Source: Clostridia bacterium (GTDB lineage Bacteria > Bacillota > Clostridia > Christensenellales > Borkfalkiaceae). From it: 64,000 nucleotides of DNA. The notes under the pieces were generated by a model. That model was not told the DNA's origin. It did not search any database and worked only from the letters and a program-made list of their open reading frames with translations. The stretch is taken from positions 1-64,000 of the forward strand of contig JAFTVF010000003.1 in the NCBI GenBank assembly GCA_017465865.1. Direction: 5' to 3'. Numbering within the stretch: position 1 is the first letter of the stretch; the number at the start of each line of letters is the position of its first letter. Below, piece after piece: positions 33,469 through 42,588 of the stretch. A program made the position numbers and the translations under genes.

Positions 33469-34477
33469 AAAATATTTCCCGCTTCCGAAAGCCTCCCTGT
33501 TTCAGCGCGAACGTCCACAGCTCCGCGCCGTAGAAGAAATTACGCTGGATATTAAAAAGGGGGAAACATTCGGGCTGGTGGGCGAGAGCGGTTGTGGAAA
33601 ATCCACTCTTGGCAGAACGCTCTTGCAATTATACCGCCCCACGGAGGGTAGCGTTCGGTATTTCGGGAGATCGGATGCGGGGATCGAGCTGACCGAGCAA
33701 TCCCCCCGCACCTTGCGGGAGCTTCGGAAAGATTTACAGATCATTTTCCAAGACCCGTATTCTTCGCTCAATCCCCGAATGACGGTAGGGCAGATCATAG
33801 AAGAGGGCGCGACGACGCACGGGTATTTCAAACGCGGATCGAACGAAATGCGGGAATACGTGCTTGGGATTATGCGCGAATGTGGCTTGCAGGAGTATAT
33901 GCTACACCGTTATCCACATCAATTTTCGGGCGGGCAAAGACAGAGAATTTGTATTGCGCGCGCGCTTGCGCTTCGCCCGAAATTCGTCGTTTGCGACGAG
34001 TGCGTTTCCGCGCTCGACGTGTCTATTCAGTCGCAGATACTCAACCTGTTATCCGACCTCAAAGAAAAAGAGGGGCTGACCTATCTTTTTATCTCGCACG
34101 ATCTATCGGTGGTACGGTATATTTCCGACCGTATCGGGGTGATGTATTTGGGGCGTATTGTCGAGCAGGGCAGTGCTAAGCAGGTGTTTTCCGAGCCTCG
34201 ACACCCGTACACCGTCGCGTTGATCAGCGCGATCCCGTCCGTTGACAGCGAACGCGCGGACGAGAAAATTTTACTGTCGGGGAATATGCCCAGCCCCGTT
34301 TCACCGCCCAAGGGCTGTCCGTTCCATACCCGTTGTTTTATGGCTCAAGAGATCTGTAAACAGGAATTTCCGCCGTTTGCGGAGGTGGAATCGGGGCATT
34401 TCTGCGCTTGCCATTTTGCGGAAATGCCGACGGAGGAAAAACGCGACCTTGCGAGAGCGCGGGAGAATACGAGATAA
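33428..34477 (+). CDS. oppF: Peptide ABC transporter ATP-binding protein, OppF/DppF type
   Basis: Second ATPase of the importer, 349 residues. [20 protein letters not shown] leads into the OppF-type insertion before strand 2, then Walker A GESGCGKSTLGR, IIFQDPYSSLNPRMTVGQII, signature FSGGQRQRICIARALAL, Walker B VVCDECVSALDVSIQ and H-loop SHDLSVV. Walker B has Cys in CDECV where Asp-Glu-Pro is common; the catalytic Glu remains. The GTG start is chosen because AGGAGGAG precedes it inside oppD; the frame stays open upstream but is not homologous. The C-terminal GCPFHTRCFMAQEICK matches the family. A terminator follows. Confidence 0.93.
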   Translation: MQTTQNLLSITRLKKYFPLPKASLFQRERPQLRAVEEITLDIKKGETFGLVGESGCGKSTLGRTLLQLYRPTEGSVRYFGRSDAGIELTEQSPRTLRELRKDLQIIFQDPYSSLNPRMTVGQIIEEGATTHGYFKRGSNEMREYVLGIMRECGLQEYMLHRYPHQFSGGQRQRICIARALALRPKFVVCDECVSALDVSIQSQILNLLSDLKEKEGLTYLFISHDLSVVRYISDRIGVMYLGRIVEQGSAKQVFSEPRHPYTVALISAIPSVDSERADEKILLSGNMPSPVSPPKGCPFHTRCFMAQEICKQEFPPFAEVESGHFCACHFAEMPTEEKRDLARARENTR

Positions 34478-34503
34478 AAAACGCCTCGCGGGGCGTTTTT
34501 TTA
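34476..34503 (+). terminator. Intrinsic terminator of the importer operon
   Basis: AACGCC/GGCGTT stem with a GC-rich loop and seven T residues. Confidence 0.8.
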
Positions 34504-34543
34504 TGGAAATTTTGTAAAAAATGCAAATATCCGTTCTCTTGTG

Positions 34544-34573
34544 TTGACAAATATCAAAAAAAATTATTATAAT
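34544..34573 (+). promoter_or_regulatory. Promoter of the CorC/CNNM gene
   Basis: TTGACA and TATAAT with 18-bp spacing. Confidence 0.75.
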
Positions 34574-34638
34574 GATATTTGAGAGAATTTGTTTTCTCAA
34601 AAAATTTTTTATCTATCGGAGGATATTCAACAACTATC

Positions 34639-35925
34639 ATGGATCACCTACCCCTAACGATTGCGATCGTAGTACTGGTACTTCTGTCTGGGTTTTTCTC
34701 GGGTACGGAAACCGCGTTTTCTTGTGCGAATAAAATCAAACTGAAAACGCTCGTAGGTCAAGGCAAAAAGCACGCGAAAGCAGTGTACACTTTTGCGGAC
34801 GAGAAATACGACAAGCTGGTAACGGCTATTCTCGTTGGAAACAACGTCGTCAACCTGACGGCTTCCGCGCTCGGCACAATGCTGTTTGCACAGCTCATTT
34901 CCAACGCCGATTTGGCGGCAACCGCCTCTACCGCGGTGTTGACCGTCGTCGTGCTGATTTTCGGCGAAATTACGCCGAAATATATCGCAAGCGTATACCC
35001 CGAAAAGGTTTGTTTCCTGTTCTATCCTTTAATGCAATTCTTTTATTGGATACTCTTTCCCGTGTGTAAGATATTCGACGGCTTCAAAGCCCTGCTTGCA
35101 AAGGCGTTTAAGCTGAAAAGAGACGAAACGGTTACGGACGAAGAGCTTCTCTCGCTCGTAGAGGAAGCGGAGGAGAGCGGTACGCTCAAAGAGGACGAAT
35201 CGGAGCTTGTGAAATCGGCTCTTGAATTCGACGATCTGAAAGTGGAGGATATTCTCGTACCTCGCGTGGACGTGTACGCGGTGGACGAAGATTCGACGAT
35301 GGACGAAATCAAGGACGTGTTCGAACGCACGGGGTATTCCCGTCTGCCCGTCTATAAGGAAACAATCGACAACGTGATCGGGCTTATCCACGAACGCGAC
35401 TTTTTCAGCGGGTATATCAGAGGTGAAAAGGAAATCGGGCATTTGGTGCAGGATATCGTGTTTACCACCGAATACACCCGTATTTCCACTCTTTTGAAAC
35501 AGCTCCAAAAACAGAAAATCCATATGGCTGCGGTCAGCGACGAATACGGCGGTTTGCTCGGTATCGTGACGCTGGAAGATATTTTGGAAGAGCTGGTTGG
35601 CGAGATCTGGGACGAACACGACGAGGAAGAAGTGCTTTACGGCAAGATCGCCGACGGCGAGTATTGGGTGGACGGCAAGTGCGAGCTGGAACAGTTCTTA
35701 GAACTTTACGAAACGGACGACGAGGAGATCCCCGTCCCTGAAGAAGAATACGAATCGAATACGGTCGGTGGGCTGGTTACCGAGCTTTACGGCGAAATCC
35801 CGCCTATCGGAGAGACGTTACGGTTTAAGAATATTGAGCTGAAAATCGTGAAAGCGACCAAGCAAAAGGTGTTAAAGCTCCGTTCCAAGTTCGCGGAAAC
35901 AGAGGAAGAAGAGGCGGCGGACTAA
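34639..35925 (+). CDS. CorC/CNNM-family membrane transporter (HlyC/CorC, DUF21-CBS)
   Basis: Protein of 428 residues. The DUF21/CNNM membrane domain has about four helices (IAIVVLVLLSGFFSGTETAF, LVGNNVVNLTASALGTMLF, VVVLIFGEITPKYIA). A CBS pair follows (residues about 205-330, IKDVFERTGYSRLPVYK and AAVSDEYGGLLGIVTLEDILEELVGEI, split), then a C-terminal CorC/HlyC domain. Members export Mg2+ or other cations. The ATG lies 16 nt from the nearest GGAGG, longer than normal; a TTG 60 bp upstream is the alternative and would add a non-hydrophobic leader, so I keep the ATG. Confidence 0.9.
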   Translation: MDHLPLTIAIVVLVLLSGFFSGTETAFSCANKIKLKTLVGQGKKHAKAVYTFADEKYDKLVTAILVGNNVVNLTASALGTMLFAQLISNADLAATASTAVLTVVVLIFGEITPKYIASVYPEKVCFLFYPLMQFFYWILFPVCKIFDGFKALLAKAFKLKRDETVTDEELLSLVEEAEESGTLKEDESELVKSALEFDDLKVEDILVPRVDVYAVDEDSTMDEIKDVFERTGYSRLPVYKETIDNVIGLIHERDFFSGYIRGEKEIGHLVQDIVFTTEYTRISTLLKQLQKQKIHMAAVSDEYGGLLGIVTLEDILEELVGEIWDEHDEEEVLYGKIADGEYWVDGKCELEQFLELYETDDEEIPVPEEEYESNTVGGLVTELYGEIPPIGETLRFKNIELKIVKATKQKVLKLRSKFAETEEEEAAD

Positions 35926-35964
35926 GCTGCGAAAGAAAGACAAAAAGACGAGAAAAAATTTCGG

Positions 35965-35993
35965 TTGCTTTTTTTCAAAAGCAGAGTTATAAT
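35965..35993 (+). promoter_or_regulatory. Promoter of galE
   Basis: TTGCTT and TATAAT with 17-bp spacing, 31 bp before galE. Confidence 0.6.
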
Positions 35994-36024
35994 AATCAAA
36001 GAAAAATAAAAAAGAGGTGGACGT

Positions 36025-37038
36025 ATGCCTACGATTTTGGTTACGGGCGGTTGCGGCTATATCGGTTCGCACACCGTATTAGAGCTTTTGAACAAAAATT
36101 ACGACGTGGTCGTGGTGGATAATTTCAACAATTCGAGCTTTGAAAGTATCCGCCGCGTGCAGAAGATCACGGGCAGAGAAGTAACGTTTTACGAAGCGGA
36201 CATTCGCGACTGTGAAGCGATGGAAAAGATTTTCGCCGCGCACAAGTTCGACGCGGTGATCCATTTCGCGGCGTTTAAGGCGGTGGGCGAAAGCTGCCGT
36301 CTGCCCTTGAAATACTACGAAAACAACATCAGCGGTACGGTTTCGCTGTTGCAGATTATGGAAAAATACAACGTGAAAAAGATTATTTTCTCCTCGTCTG
36401 CGACGGTATACGGCGATCCCGAACGCCTGCCGCTCGACGAAAATTGCCGTCTTTCGACGACCAACCCGTACGGCAGTACCAAGCTCATGATGGAAATGAT
36501 CATGCAGGATCTGTATAAGGCGGATAAGGAATGGAATATTATCCTGCTCCGCTATTTCAACCCCGTCGGCGCGCACGAGAGCGGCTTGATCGGCGAAGAC
36601 CCGAAAGGGATTCCCAACAACCTGATGCCGTTCGTCGCGCAGGTGGCGAGCGGGAAACTGTCCTGTATCAACGTGTTCGGCAACGATTACGACACCCCCG
36701 ACGGCACGGGTGTGCGCGATTATATCCACGTGGTAGACCTTGCGCTGGGGCATATCGCGGCGATCGAGCATTGCAACGACAGCGGCGTGCATATCTACAA
36801 CCTCGGCACGGGACACGGTTACAGCGTTCTGGATATGATCCACGCGTTTGAAAAGGCGTGCGGGAAGAAATTGCCCTATAAGATCTGCGAACGCCGTCCC
36901 GGCGACATCGCGACTTGTTACGCCGCGCCCGACAAGGCGAAAAAAGAGCTTTGCTGGGAAGCGAAATTCGGCATTGAGGAAATGTGCGCTTCGCAGTGGA
37001 AATGGCAGAGCGGCAATCCTATGGGCTACGAGGGCTAA
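36025..37038 (+). CDS. galE: UDP-glucose 4-epimerase
   Basis: Interconverts UDP-glucose and UDP-galactose through an NAD-bound ketone, feeding galactose use and surface-sugar synthesis. The 337-residue chain is an extended short-chain dehydrogenase: [17 protein letters not shown] (NAD binding), [22 protein letters not shown] with the catalytic Ser/Thr, and Tyr-Gly-Ser-Thr-Lys in [13 protein letters not shown] giving the YxxxK pair. RYFNPVGAH is characteristic of GalE. The ATG follows AAAGAGGTGG. The next gene begins 12 bp downstream, probably on the same transcript. Confidence 0.95.
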   Translation: MPTILVTGGCGYIGSHTVLELLNKNYDVVVVDNFNNSSFESIRRVQKITGREVTFYEADIRDCEAMEKIFAAHKFDAVIHFAAFKAVGESCRLPLKYYENNISGTVSLLQIMEKYNVKKIIFSSSATVYGDPERLPLDENCRLSTTNPYGSTKLMMEMIMQDLYKADKEWNIILLRYFNPVGAHESGLIGEDPKGIPNNLMPFVAQVASGKLSCINVFGNDYDTPDGTGVRDYIHVVDLALGHIAAIEHCNDSGVHIYNLGTGHGYSVLDMIHAFEKACGKKLPYKICERRPGDIATCYAAPDKAKKELCWEAKFGIEEMCASQWKWQSGNPMGYEG

Positions 37039-37050
37039 GCCCGCGCCGTG

Positions 37051-37713
37051 ATGATACGACCCGATAACATTATCCGTTCCGACCGCAAAACGCTGGCGAT
37101 ATCCGTTGACGCTTTTAATCGACTGATCGTGCGCGCGCCCAAGCGTTGCAGTGAGGAGCGGATTTTTGCGTTTTTGCAGGCGAAAGAGGGCTGGATATTA
37201 CGCAAAAAAGCGGAAAATGCGGGGGCAGGTGTGCGTTTACCGAGTGAAAATCTCGACGGGTACGAGCTTTTTTTGCTTGGCAAGCCCTGTAAAATACGGC
37301 TGGAAAAACGCGTTTCCGTTGGCTTTGACGGGGAGAAAAACGAGCTTGCTTTGCCCGAAATCGCGCCGAAAAAACGGCTGGTGAAATGGCTGAAAGAGAA
37401 CGCGAAACGCATTTTGGCGCAGGTAACGGCGGAAAAGGCAAGGGAAATGGGCGTGGGTTATAAATCCGTGTCGGTGGGTTCGGCAAAAACGCGCTGGGGC
37501 TCGTGTTCGTTCGACAACGCGCTGCGGTATTCCTTTCGACTGATCTATGCACCGAAAGCGGTGATCGAATACGTGGTCGTGCACGAATTGGCGCATACGA
37601 AATACAAAAACCATTCCGCGCTCTTTTGGGCGGAGGTGGCAAGGTATATCCCCGATTGGAAAGAACGCAGGAAATGGTTAAAACGCCACGGCGCGCTGAT
37701 GGAAGTTTTTTGA
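37051..37713 (+). CDS. YgjP/SprT-like zinc metallopeptidase (M48 family, DUF45)
   Basis: Protein of 220 residues. The zinc site is HELAH in VVVHELAHTKYKNHSALFW, with a further His in KNHSALFW, as in DUF45 proteins. SVGSAKTRWGSCSFDNALRYSFRLIYAPKAVIEYV is the family-specific stretch before the active site. It has no signal peptide. The role of YgjP proteins is not established. A GTG one codon upstream is an equally possible start, because no good ribosome site is visible; coupling to galE is likely. Confidence 0.88.
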   Translation: MIRPDNIIRSDRKTLAISVDAFNRLIVRAPKRCSEERIFAFLQAKEGWILRKKAENAGAGVRLPSENLDGYELFLLGKPCKIRLEKRVSVGFDGEKNELALPEIAPKKRLVKWLKENAKRILAQVTAEKAREMGVGYKSVSVGSAKTRWGSCSFDNALRYSFRLIYAPKAVIEYVVVHELAHTKYKNHSALFWAEVARYIPDWKERRKWLKRHGALMEVF

Positions 37714-37812
37714 AAAATTTCCCGAAAAAAGAAAAACACGCTCGAAAACGGTTTAAGTTTACCCGTGTTTGTGGTATATTTATAGAGAAGAAATTGTTAA
37801 GGATTTTTACGG

Positions 37813-38532
37813 ATGTTACAGCTTGAAAATATCGGCTACCGCGTACAGGACGGCGCGGGCGAAAAACGGATATTGCAGAATATAAATCTCACGCTTGACG
37901 AGCGGTTCGTGGCGTTTACAGGTCCGAACGGCGGGGGTAAATCCACGCTCGCGAAGATCATTGCGGGGATACTCGTGCCCACCGAGGGCAGAATACTATT
38001 CGACGGCGAGGACGTTACGGCGCTTTCGGTTACCGAGCGGGCAAAGCGGGGTATTTCCTACGCCTTTCAACAGCCCGTGCGGTTTAAGGGGCTGACCGTG
38101 CGCGATCTTATCAATATCGCGGCGGGCAAGAATATGAAAGTTTCCGACGCTTGCGCGTATCTCTCGGAAGTGGGTATGTGCGCGCGGGATTATATCGACC
38201 GCGAGGTAAACGCTTCGCTGTCGGGCGGGGAGCTCAAACGCATCGAGATCGCGACCGTGCTCGCGCGGGGCACGAAGCTGTCCGTGTTCGACGAGCCGGA
38301 AGCGGGGATCGATCTTTGGAGCTTTGGAAACCTCATCAAAGTATTTGAAAATATGTACGACAAAACGCAGGGGAGTATTCTGATCATTTCCCATCAGGAG
38401 CGTATTCTCAATATCGCGGACAAGATCGTGGTGATCGCGGACGGAACGGTGCAGAGCGTAGGCAAAAAGGACGAAGTGTTGCCAAAGCTCCTTGCTTCGG
38501 ATTCCTGCCGCGTGCTGACGGACAAGCTGTAA
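37813..38532 (+). CDS. smsC: SmsC: SufC-like Fe-S assembly ATPase
   Basis: ABC-type soluble ATPase of 239 residues: Walker A FTGPNGGGKSTLAK, Q-loop YAFQQPVRFKG, signature LSGGELKRIEIATVLARGTKL (split), Walker B SVFDEPEAGIDLWSF and H-loop IISHQERIL. The D-loop GIDLWSF and LSGGELKRIE are Suf-type rather than transporter-type. No membrane partner is adjacent; the next gene is a SufB/D-like scaffold only 12 bp away. Together they match the two-gene SMS (SUF-like minimal system) described as an ancestral Fe-S pathway in archaea and some anaerobes. The ATG is preceded by AAGGATTTTTACGG. Confidence 0.88.
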   Translation: MLQLENIGYRVQDGAGEKRILQNINLTLDERFVAFTGPNGGGKSTLAKIIAGILVPTEGRILFDGEDVTALSVTERAKRGISYAFQQPVRFKGLTVRDLINIAAGKNMKVSDACAYLSEVGMCARDYIDREVNASLSGGELKRIEIATVLARGTKLSVFDEPEAGIDLWSFGNLIKVFENMYDKTQGSILIISHQERILNIADKIVVIADGTVQSVGKKDEVLPKLLASDSCRVLTDKL

Positions 38533-38544
38533 GGGAGGCGAAAA

Positions 38545-39471
38545 ATGGACGCAATCGAAAAAGATCTACTCTTAAAAATAGCCGATCTGCACGGCGTGCC
38601 CGAGGGCGCGTACAATATCCGCAGTAACAGCGGTTTGGAGGGCAGGAACACGACGGCGAATATCGATATCATTACCAAAACGGACGGGAAATCGGGGATC
38701 GATATCATCATCAAGCCCGACACGAAAAACGAGAGCGTGCATATCCCCGTCATCATCAGCAAGGCGGGCTTGCAAGAGGTGGTGTATAACGATTTCTATA
38801 TCGGCGACAACGCGGACGTCTTGATCGTCGCGGGTTGCGGAATCCATCACTGCGGCGGCGTGGATACGACTTCCCGCCACGACGGCGAGCATACCTTTTA
38901 CGTAGGCAAAAACGCGCGCGTGAAATACGTGGAAAAACACTACGGCGAGGGGGACGGCAACGGCAGAAACGTGATGAACCCGACCACGGTCGTGCATTTG
39001 GACGAGGGCGCGTATATGGAAATGGAAACTATGCAGATCAAGGGCGTGGACTCCACCAAGCGTATCACGAAAGCGGATATGAAAAAAGGCGCGAATTTTA
39101 TCGTCAAAGAAAAGCTGTACACGCACGGCAAACAGAGCGCGGATACCGACTTTATCGTGGATATGAACGGCGAGGGCTGTCGGGCGGATATCATGTCCCG
39201 CTCGGTGGCGGCGGACGAATCCGTGCAGCATTTCGTATCGACGATGAACGGCAACGCGCCCTGCCACGGACACACCGAATGCGACGCGATCATTATGGAC
39301 AACGCTTCGGTAACCGCCGCGCCTTGTCTTTCGGCAAACGATATCGACGCGGAGCTGATCCACGAAGCCGCGATCGGGAAGATCGCGGGCGAACAGCTTA
39401 TCAAACTGATGACCCTCGGTTTGACCGAAAAGGAAGCAGAGGAGCAGATTATTAAAGGGTTTTTACAGTAA
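38545..39471 (+). CDS. smsB: SmsB: short SufB/SufD-like Fe-S scaffold
   Basis: Protein of 308 residues, far shorter than SufB (about 470). The SufBD beta-helix core is present: IHHCGGVDTTSRHDGEHTFYVGKNARVKYVEKHYGE (split), GAYMEMETMQIKGVDSTKR, FIVDMNGEGCRADIMSRSVA and HGHTECDAIIMDNASVTAAPCLSA, with DIDAELIHEAAIGKI matching the conserved SufB/D C-terminal helix region. Cys and His residues (for example CHGHTEC) are candidates for cluster binding. With smsC it forms a self-contained pair without SufS, SufU or SufD nearby. A GGGAGGCG site precedes the ATG. Confidence 0.87.
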   Translation: MDAIEKDLLLKIADLHGVPEGAYNIRSNSGLEGRNTTANIDIITKTDGKSGIDIIIKPDTKNESVHIPVIISKAGLQEVVYNDFYIGDNADVLIVAGCGIHHCGGVDTTSRHDGEHTFYVGKNARVKYVEKHYGEGDGNGRNVMNPTTVVHLDEGAYMEMETMQIKGVDSTKRITKADMKKGANFIVKEKLYTHGKQSADTDFIVDMNGEGCRADIMSRSVAADESVQHFVSTMNGNAPCHGHTECDAIIMDNASVTAAPCLSANDIDAELIHEAAIGKIAGEQLIKLMTLGLTEKEAEEQIIKGFLQ

Positions 39472-39593
39472 AACGAAGAATACGCTACGATATGCGGCGT
39501 TGACCTTGCGGTTTTTCTCGCTTACGTACGTCTTGTACGCTCCCGTCGAAAAATCCTCGGTCGCCTTGCCTATCTTGCGTCTGGCTTCGTTTT
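39470..39593. other. Intergenic element closed by a 9-bp inverted repeat
   Basis: Directly after smsB, AAAACGAAG at the left pairs perfectly with CTTCGTTTT at the right, 106 bp apart. Between them is a G/C-rich stretch with TACGTACGTCTTGTACGC and clustered short inverted repeats but no open frame with a start and ribosome site. The smsB stop codon overlaps the left arm. It may be a structured RNA, a complex terminator or a small mobile repeat; I cannot identify it. Confidence 0.45.
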
Positions 39594-39634
39594 ATACCAG
39601 CAATCAATAAGAAAAATAAGAAAGGAGATATATT

Positions 39635-41011
39635 ATGAGCGAACTTGCTTACAAAAGAACGAACGTCTACGAAGTAGCGGACGAGAAACTGATGAAAGAA
39701 ATTTTCGACTACGCCGAGGGGTACAAGGTTTTCCTCGACGAGGGAAAGACGGAACGCGAGGTTTGCGCGTTCGTAGAGGCGGAGGCGAAAAAACAGGGGT
39801 ACGTACCCTTTGAATTCGGCACGAAGCTGAAAGCGGGCGACAAAGTATACTACAACAACCGTGGTAAAAATATCTATCTGATCAAGGTAGGGAAAGCGGA
39901 CGTGGCGAAAGACGGGATCCGTATCCTCGCTTCGCACATCGACAGCCCGAGAATCGATTTGAAACAAGTCCCCTTATACGAATCGGAGGGGATCGCGTTC
40001 GGCAAAACGCACTACTACGGCGGTATCCGTAAATATCAATGGGCGACGATCCCGCTTGCTCTCCACGGCACGGTCGCGCTCGCGGACGGCAGCAAGCTGA
40101 ACGTCAAGATCGGCGAGGGGGAGAACGACCCCGTGTTCTATATCAGCGATCTGTTGCCTCACCTTGCGGCGAAACAGAACGTCAAGCCCTTGGGCGAAGC
40201 ACTCGGCGGTGAGGATTTGAATATCTGGTTCGGGAATATCCCGTACACGGCGGCAAAAGACGAAAAGGATAAGACGGTGAAGGAAAACTTGCTCCGTATC
40301 CTCAACGAAAAATACGGTATGAAAGAAGCGGATTTCCTTTCCGCGGAGCTTTCGCTCGTGCCTGCGTATAACGCAAAGGATATCGGGTTCGACCGCGGAC
40401 TTATCGGCGCGTACGGCCACGACGACCGCGTATGCTCCTATCCTGCGTATACCGCGCTCTTTGACGAGGCTTCGGACGAGCATACCGTTATGGTCGTGCT
40501 CGCGGACAAGGAAGAAATCGGCAGCGAGGGCACGACGGGTATGCAGTGCGCGATCTTTACCGATCTCATTAACGAAATTGCAAGCTCGTTCGGCGTAACC
40601 TCGGCGGCGGTCCGCGCGAAATCCAAATGTCTTTCGGCAGACGTCAACGCAGGGTACGACCCCAACTTCCCCGACGTTTGCGAGAAACTCAACTCCGCGT
40701 ACGTTTCCCACGGCGCAGGGATCACCAAATTCACGGGCGCGCGCGGTAAGAGCGGTTCTTCCGACGCGGACGCGGAATACGTTGGGTATCTGCGGAAACT
40801 GTTCGACGAAAACGGCGTGATCTGGCAAACGGGCGAGCTGGGCAGAGTAGACGTCGGCGGCGGCGGTACGGTTGCGAAATTTATCGCGAATATGAATATC
40901 GACACCATCGATATCGGCGTACCCGTGATCTCGATGCACGCGCCTTACGAAGTCATCTCCAAAGCCGATCTGTACGAGGAATACCTCGCGTTCCGTGCGT
41001 TCATTAAATAA
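39635..41011 (+). CDS. M18-family aminopeptidase (first of two)
   Basis: Cytoplasmic zinc aminopeptidase of 458 residues that removes N-terminal residues from peptides. The metal ligands of the M18 fold are visible: SHIDSPRIDLK (first His-Asp), DKEEIGSEGTTGMQC (catalytic Glu-Glu), SADVNAGYDPN (Asp) and ISMHAPYEV near the C-terminus (His). This is the longer 450-460-residue subtype of the family. The start follows AAAGGAGATATATT. It is convergent with a second M18 enzyme of the other subtype and ends at a shared terminator. Confidence 0.92.
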   Translation: MSELAYKRTNVYEVADEKLMKEIFDYAEGYKVFLDEGKTEREVCAFVEAEAKKQGYVPFEFGTKLKAGDKVYYNNRGKNIYLIKVGKADVAKDGIRILASHIDSPRIDLKQVPLYESEGIAFGKTHYYGGIRKYQWATIPLALHGTVALADGSKLNVKIGEGENDPVFYISDLLPHLAAKQNVKPLGEALGGEDLNIWFGNIPYTAAKDEKDKTVKENLLRILNEKYGMKEADFLSAELSLVPAYNAKDIGFDRGLIGAYGHDDRVCSYPAYTALFDEASDEHTVMVVLADKEEIGSEGTTGMQCAIFTDLINEIASSFGVTSAAVRAKSKCLSADVNAGYDPNFPDVCEKLNSAYVSHGAGITKFTGARGKSGSSDADAEYVGYLRKLFDENGVIWQTGELGRVDVGGGGTVAKFIANMNIDTIDIGVPVISMHAPYEVISKADLYEEYLAFRAFIK

Positions 41012-41020
41012 CGAAAAAAC

Positions 41021-41053
41021 AAAAGGGCTATTGCATTTTGCAATAGCCCTTTT
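41021..41053. terminator. Bidirectional terminator between the two M18 genes
   Basis: AAAAGGGCTATTGCA pairs perfectly with TGCAATAGCCCTTTT around a three-base loop, with A and T tracts on both sides. Confidence 0.92.
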
Positions 41054-41068
41054 ATAACGGGTTGAAAT

Positions 41069-42349
41069 TCAGCGTACGATCACGCCGTCGTCGGTGCGGA
41101 CGAGAGAAGCGGCGAAGAACGCGCGCAAGCCCTCGGTCATTTGCTGGTAATCCTCGATCGCGAAACATTCGCAAGCGGAATGCATCGCAAGCTGCGCGAT
41201 CCCGATATCCGCGCCCAGCATACCCGTATGCCGAAGTGCGAGCGCGCCGAGGGTAGAGCCGCTCCGCGCGTCCGAGTGGTTAAAAAAGCTCTGGTGTTTC
41301 ACGCCCGCATTGTCGAATACCGTTTTTATGACGGCGGACGAGGTTGCGTCGGTGATATACGCTTTGTTTGCGTGGCTTTTGATCACAATCCCTTTGCCGA
41401 GCAGAGTTTCGTTGGTCGGGTCGGCTTTTTCGGGGTGGTTGGGATGTTTTGCGTGCGCGTTGTCCACGGACAAAAGGAAAGAGGATGCAAGCGCTTTGTA
41501 ATACTCGTTGTCGTCAAAACGCAAGGCGTACGCGATCCGCCGCAAGGTCTTTTCGAGGAAATCCCCGTCCGCGCCCTGCGCGGTAAGGCTGCCCACTTCC
41601 TCGTTATCGAGCAGCGCGGCTACGCACACGCCCTCGCTGTCCTCGTGGGAAAGCAACGCTTGCAACGAGGCGTATACGCTCGTCAGGTTGTCGAGGCGCG
41701 GAGATGCCAAAAATTCTTCATTCAGCCCGAAAACGTAGGGCGCGGAAGCGCTTACGAGATACAGATCGTACGCAAGCACGTTTTCGCCCGCGAGCTTTCC
41801 TATCAGCGTTGCATTGGAAAGCTCCTCGCCTGCCAAAGAGAACAAGGGTAATAAATCGATTTGCGGATTGACGGTAAAGCCGTCGTTCACGTTGCGGTTT
41901 TGGTGAATGGCAACGGAGGGGATCGTCAGCGTAAAAGGCGCGGTAACAAGCTCCTCTTTCACCGTCGAGCCGACCCGTTTTACCGCCCGTCCCGCCAAAG
42001 TCAGCGGTCGGTCGAGGAAGGAATACCAAATCCCGCCGCCGTAGGGTTCGACGTTGAGGGTCGTACAGCCCGCGGAGCATTTCAAAGGCTGTTCCTTGAG
42101 TTTGAGCGCAGGGGAATCGGTGTGCGAGGCCGCGATCTTATAGGAAAAGGTATCGGGCGAGCCGATTGTAAACGCGATCAAGCTGCTGCCGTTTCTTGCG
42201 ACGAAATATTTCCCGCCCTCGCGGATATCCCAATCCTCCGTTTCCAAAAGGCGGATAAAGCCGTTTTCAATCAACAGCTCCGCCGCGTTTTTCACGGCGT
42301 GGTACGCCGTTTTCGAATCGTCTAAAAATTTGAGTAAGGACTGCAACAT
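41069..42349 (-). CDS. M18-family aminopeptidase (second, ApeB-like)
   Basis: A 426-residue M18 peptidase of the standard bacterial subtype: ASHTDSPALKLK (His-Asp ligands), NVEPYGGGIWYSFLDRPLTLAG (split), ALLDNEEVGSLTAQGADGDFL with the Glu pair, SVDNAHAKHPNHPEK (Asp and His), and IAQLAMHSACECFAIED near the end. It differs clearly from the neighbouring 458-residue enzyme, so the pair is not a recent duplication. The ATG follows CGGAGGGATT and it has its own promoter. Confidence 0.93.
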   Translation of the reverse strand: MLQSLLKFLDDSKTAYHAVKNAAELLIENGFIRLLETEDWDIREGGKYFVARNGSSLIAFTIGSPDTFSYKIAASHTDSPALKLKEQPLKCSAGCTTLNVEPYGGGIWYSFLDRPLTLAGRAVKRVGSTVKEELVTAPFTLTIPSVAIHQNRNVNDGFTVNPQIDLLPLFSLAGEELSNATLIGKLAGENVLAYDLYLVSASAPYVFGLNEEFLASPRLDNLTSVYASLQALLSHEDSEGVCVAALLDNEEVGSLTAQGADGDFLEKTLRRIAYALRFDDNEYYKALASSFLLSVDNAHAKHPNHPEKADPTNETLLGKGIVIKSHANKAYITDATSSAVIKTVFDNAGVKHQSFFNHSDARSGSTLGALALRHTGMLGADIGIAQLAMHSACECFAIEDYQQMTEGLRAFFAASLVRTDDGVIVR

Positions 42350-42379
42350 AATCCCTCCGTTCGTATATTCGTTGTCATT

Positions 42380-42408
42380 ATTGTAACACTTTTTTCGTGG
42401 TTTGACAA
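42380..42408 (-). promoter_or_regulatory. Promoter of the second M18 gene
   Basis: On the minus strand, TTGTCA and TACAAT with 17-bp spacing. Confidence 0.65.
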
Positions 42409-42554
42409 GTGCTTGAAAAGGATAATCGCAAGAAATTTACCGCATTTTCACACTTCGGTATAATCGCTATCACAAAAGAATAGTATAATGGACGAGAAAA
42501 ATCGGGCTGTATGTAAAAAGTTTGTGAAAGTAGGAAAATTTTGCCTGCGATCTG

Positions 42555-42584
42555 TTGACAAATCGGTGCGGAAACCTTTATAAT
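42555..42584 (+). promoter_or_regulatory. Promoter of the marR-exporter unit
   Basis: TTGACA and TATAAT with 18-bp spacing, about 65 bp before marR. Confidence 0.75.
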
Positions 42585-42588
42585 AAAG
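42576..42588 (+). promoter_or_regulatory. Candidate MarR operator
   Basis: The perfect 13-base palindrome CTTTAT-A-ATAAAG covers the -10 element of the promoter. That position suits autorepression by the adjacent MarR protein; the site is inferred, not proved. Confidence 0.4.
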
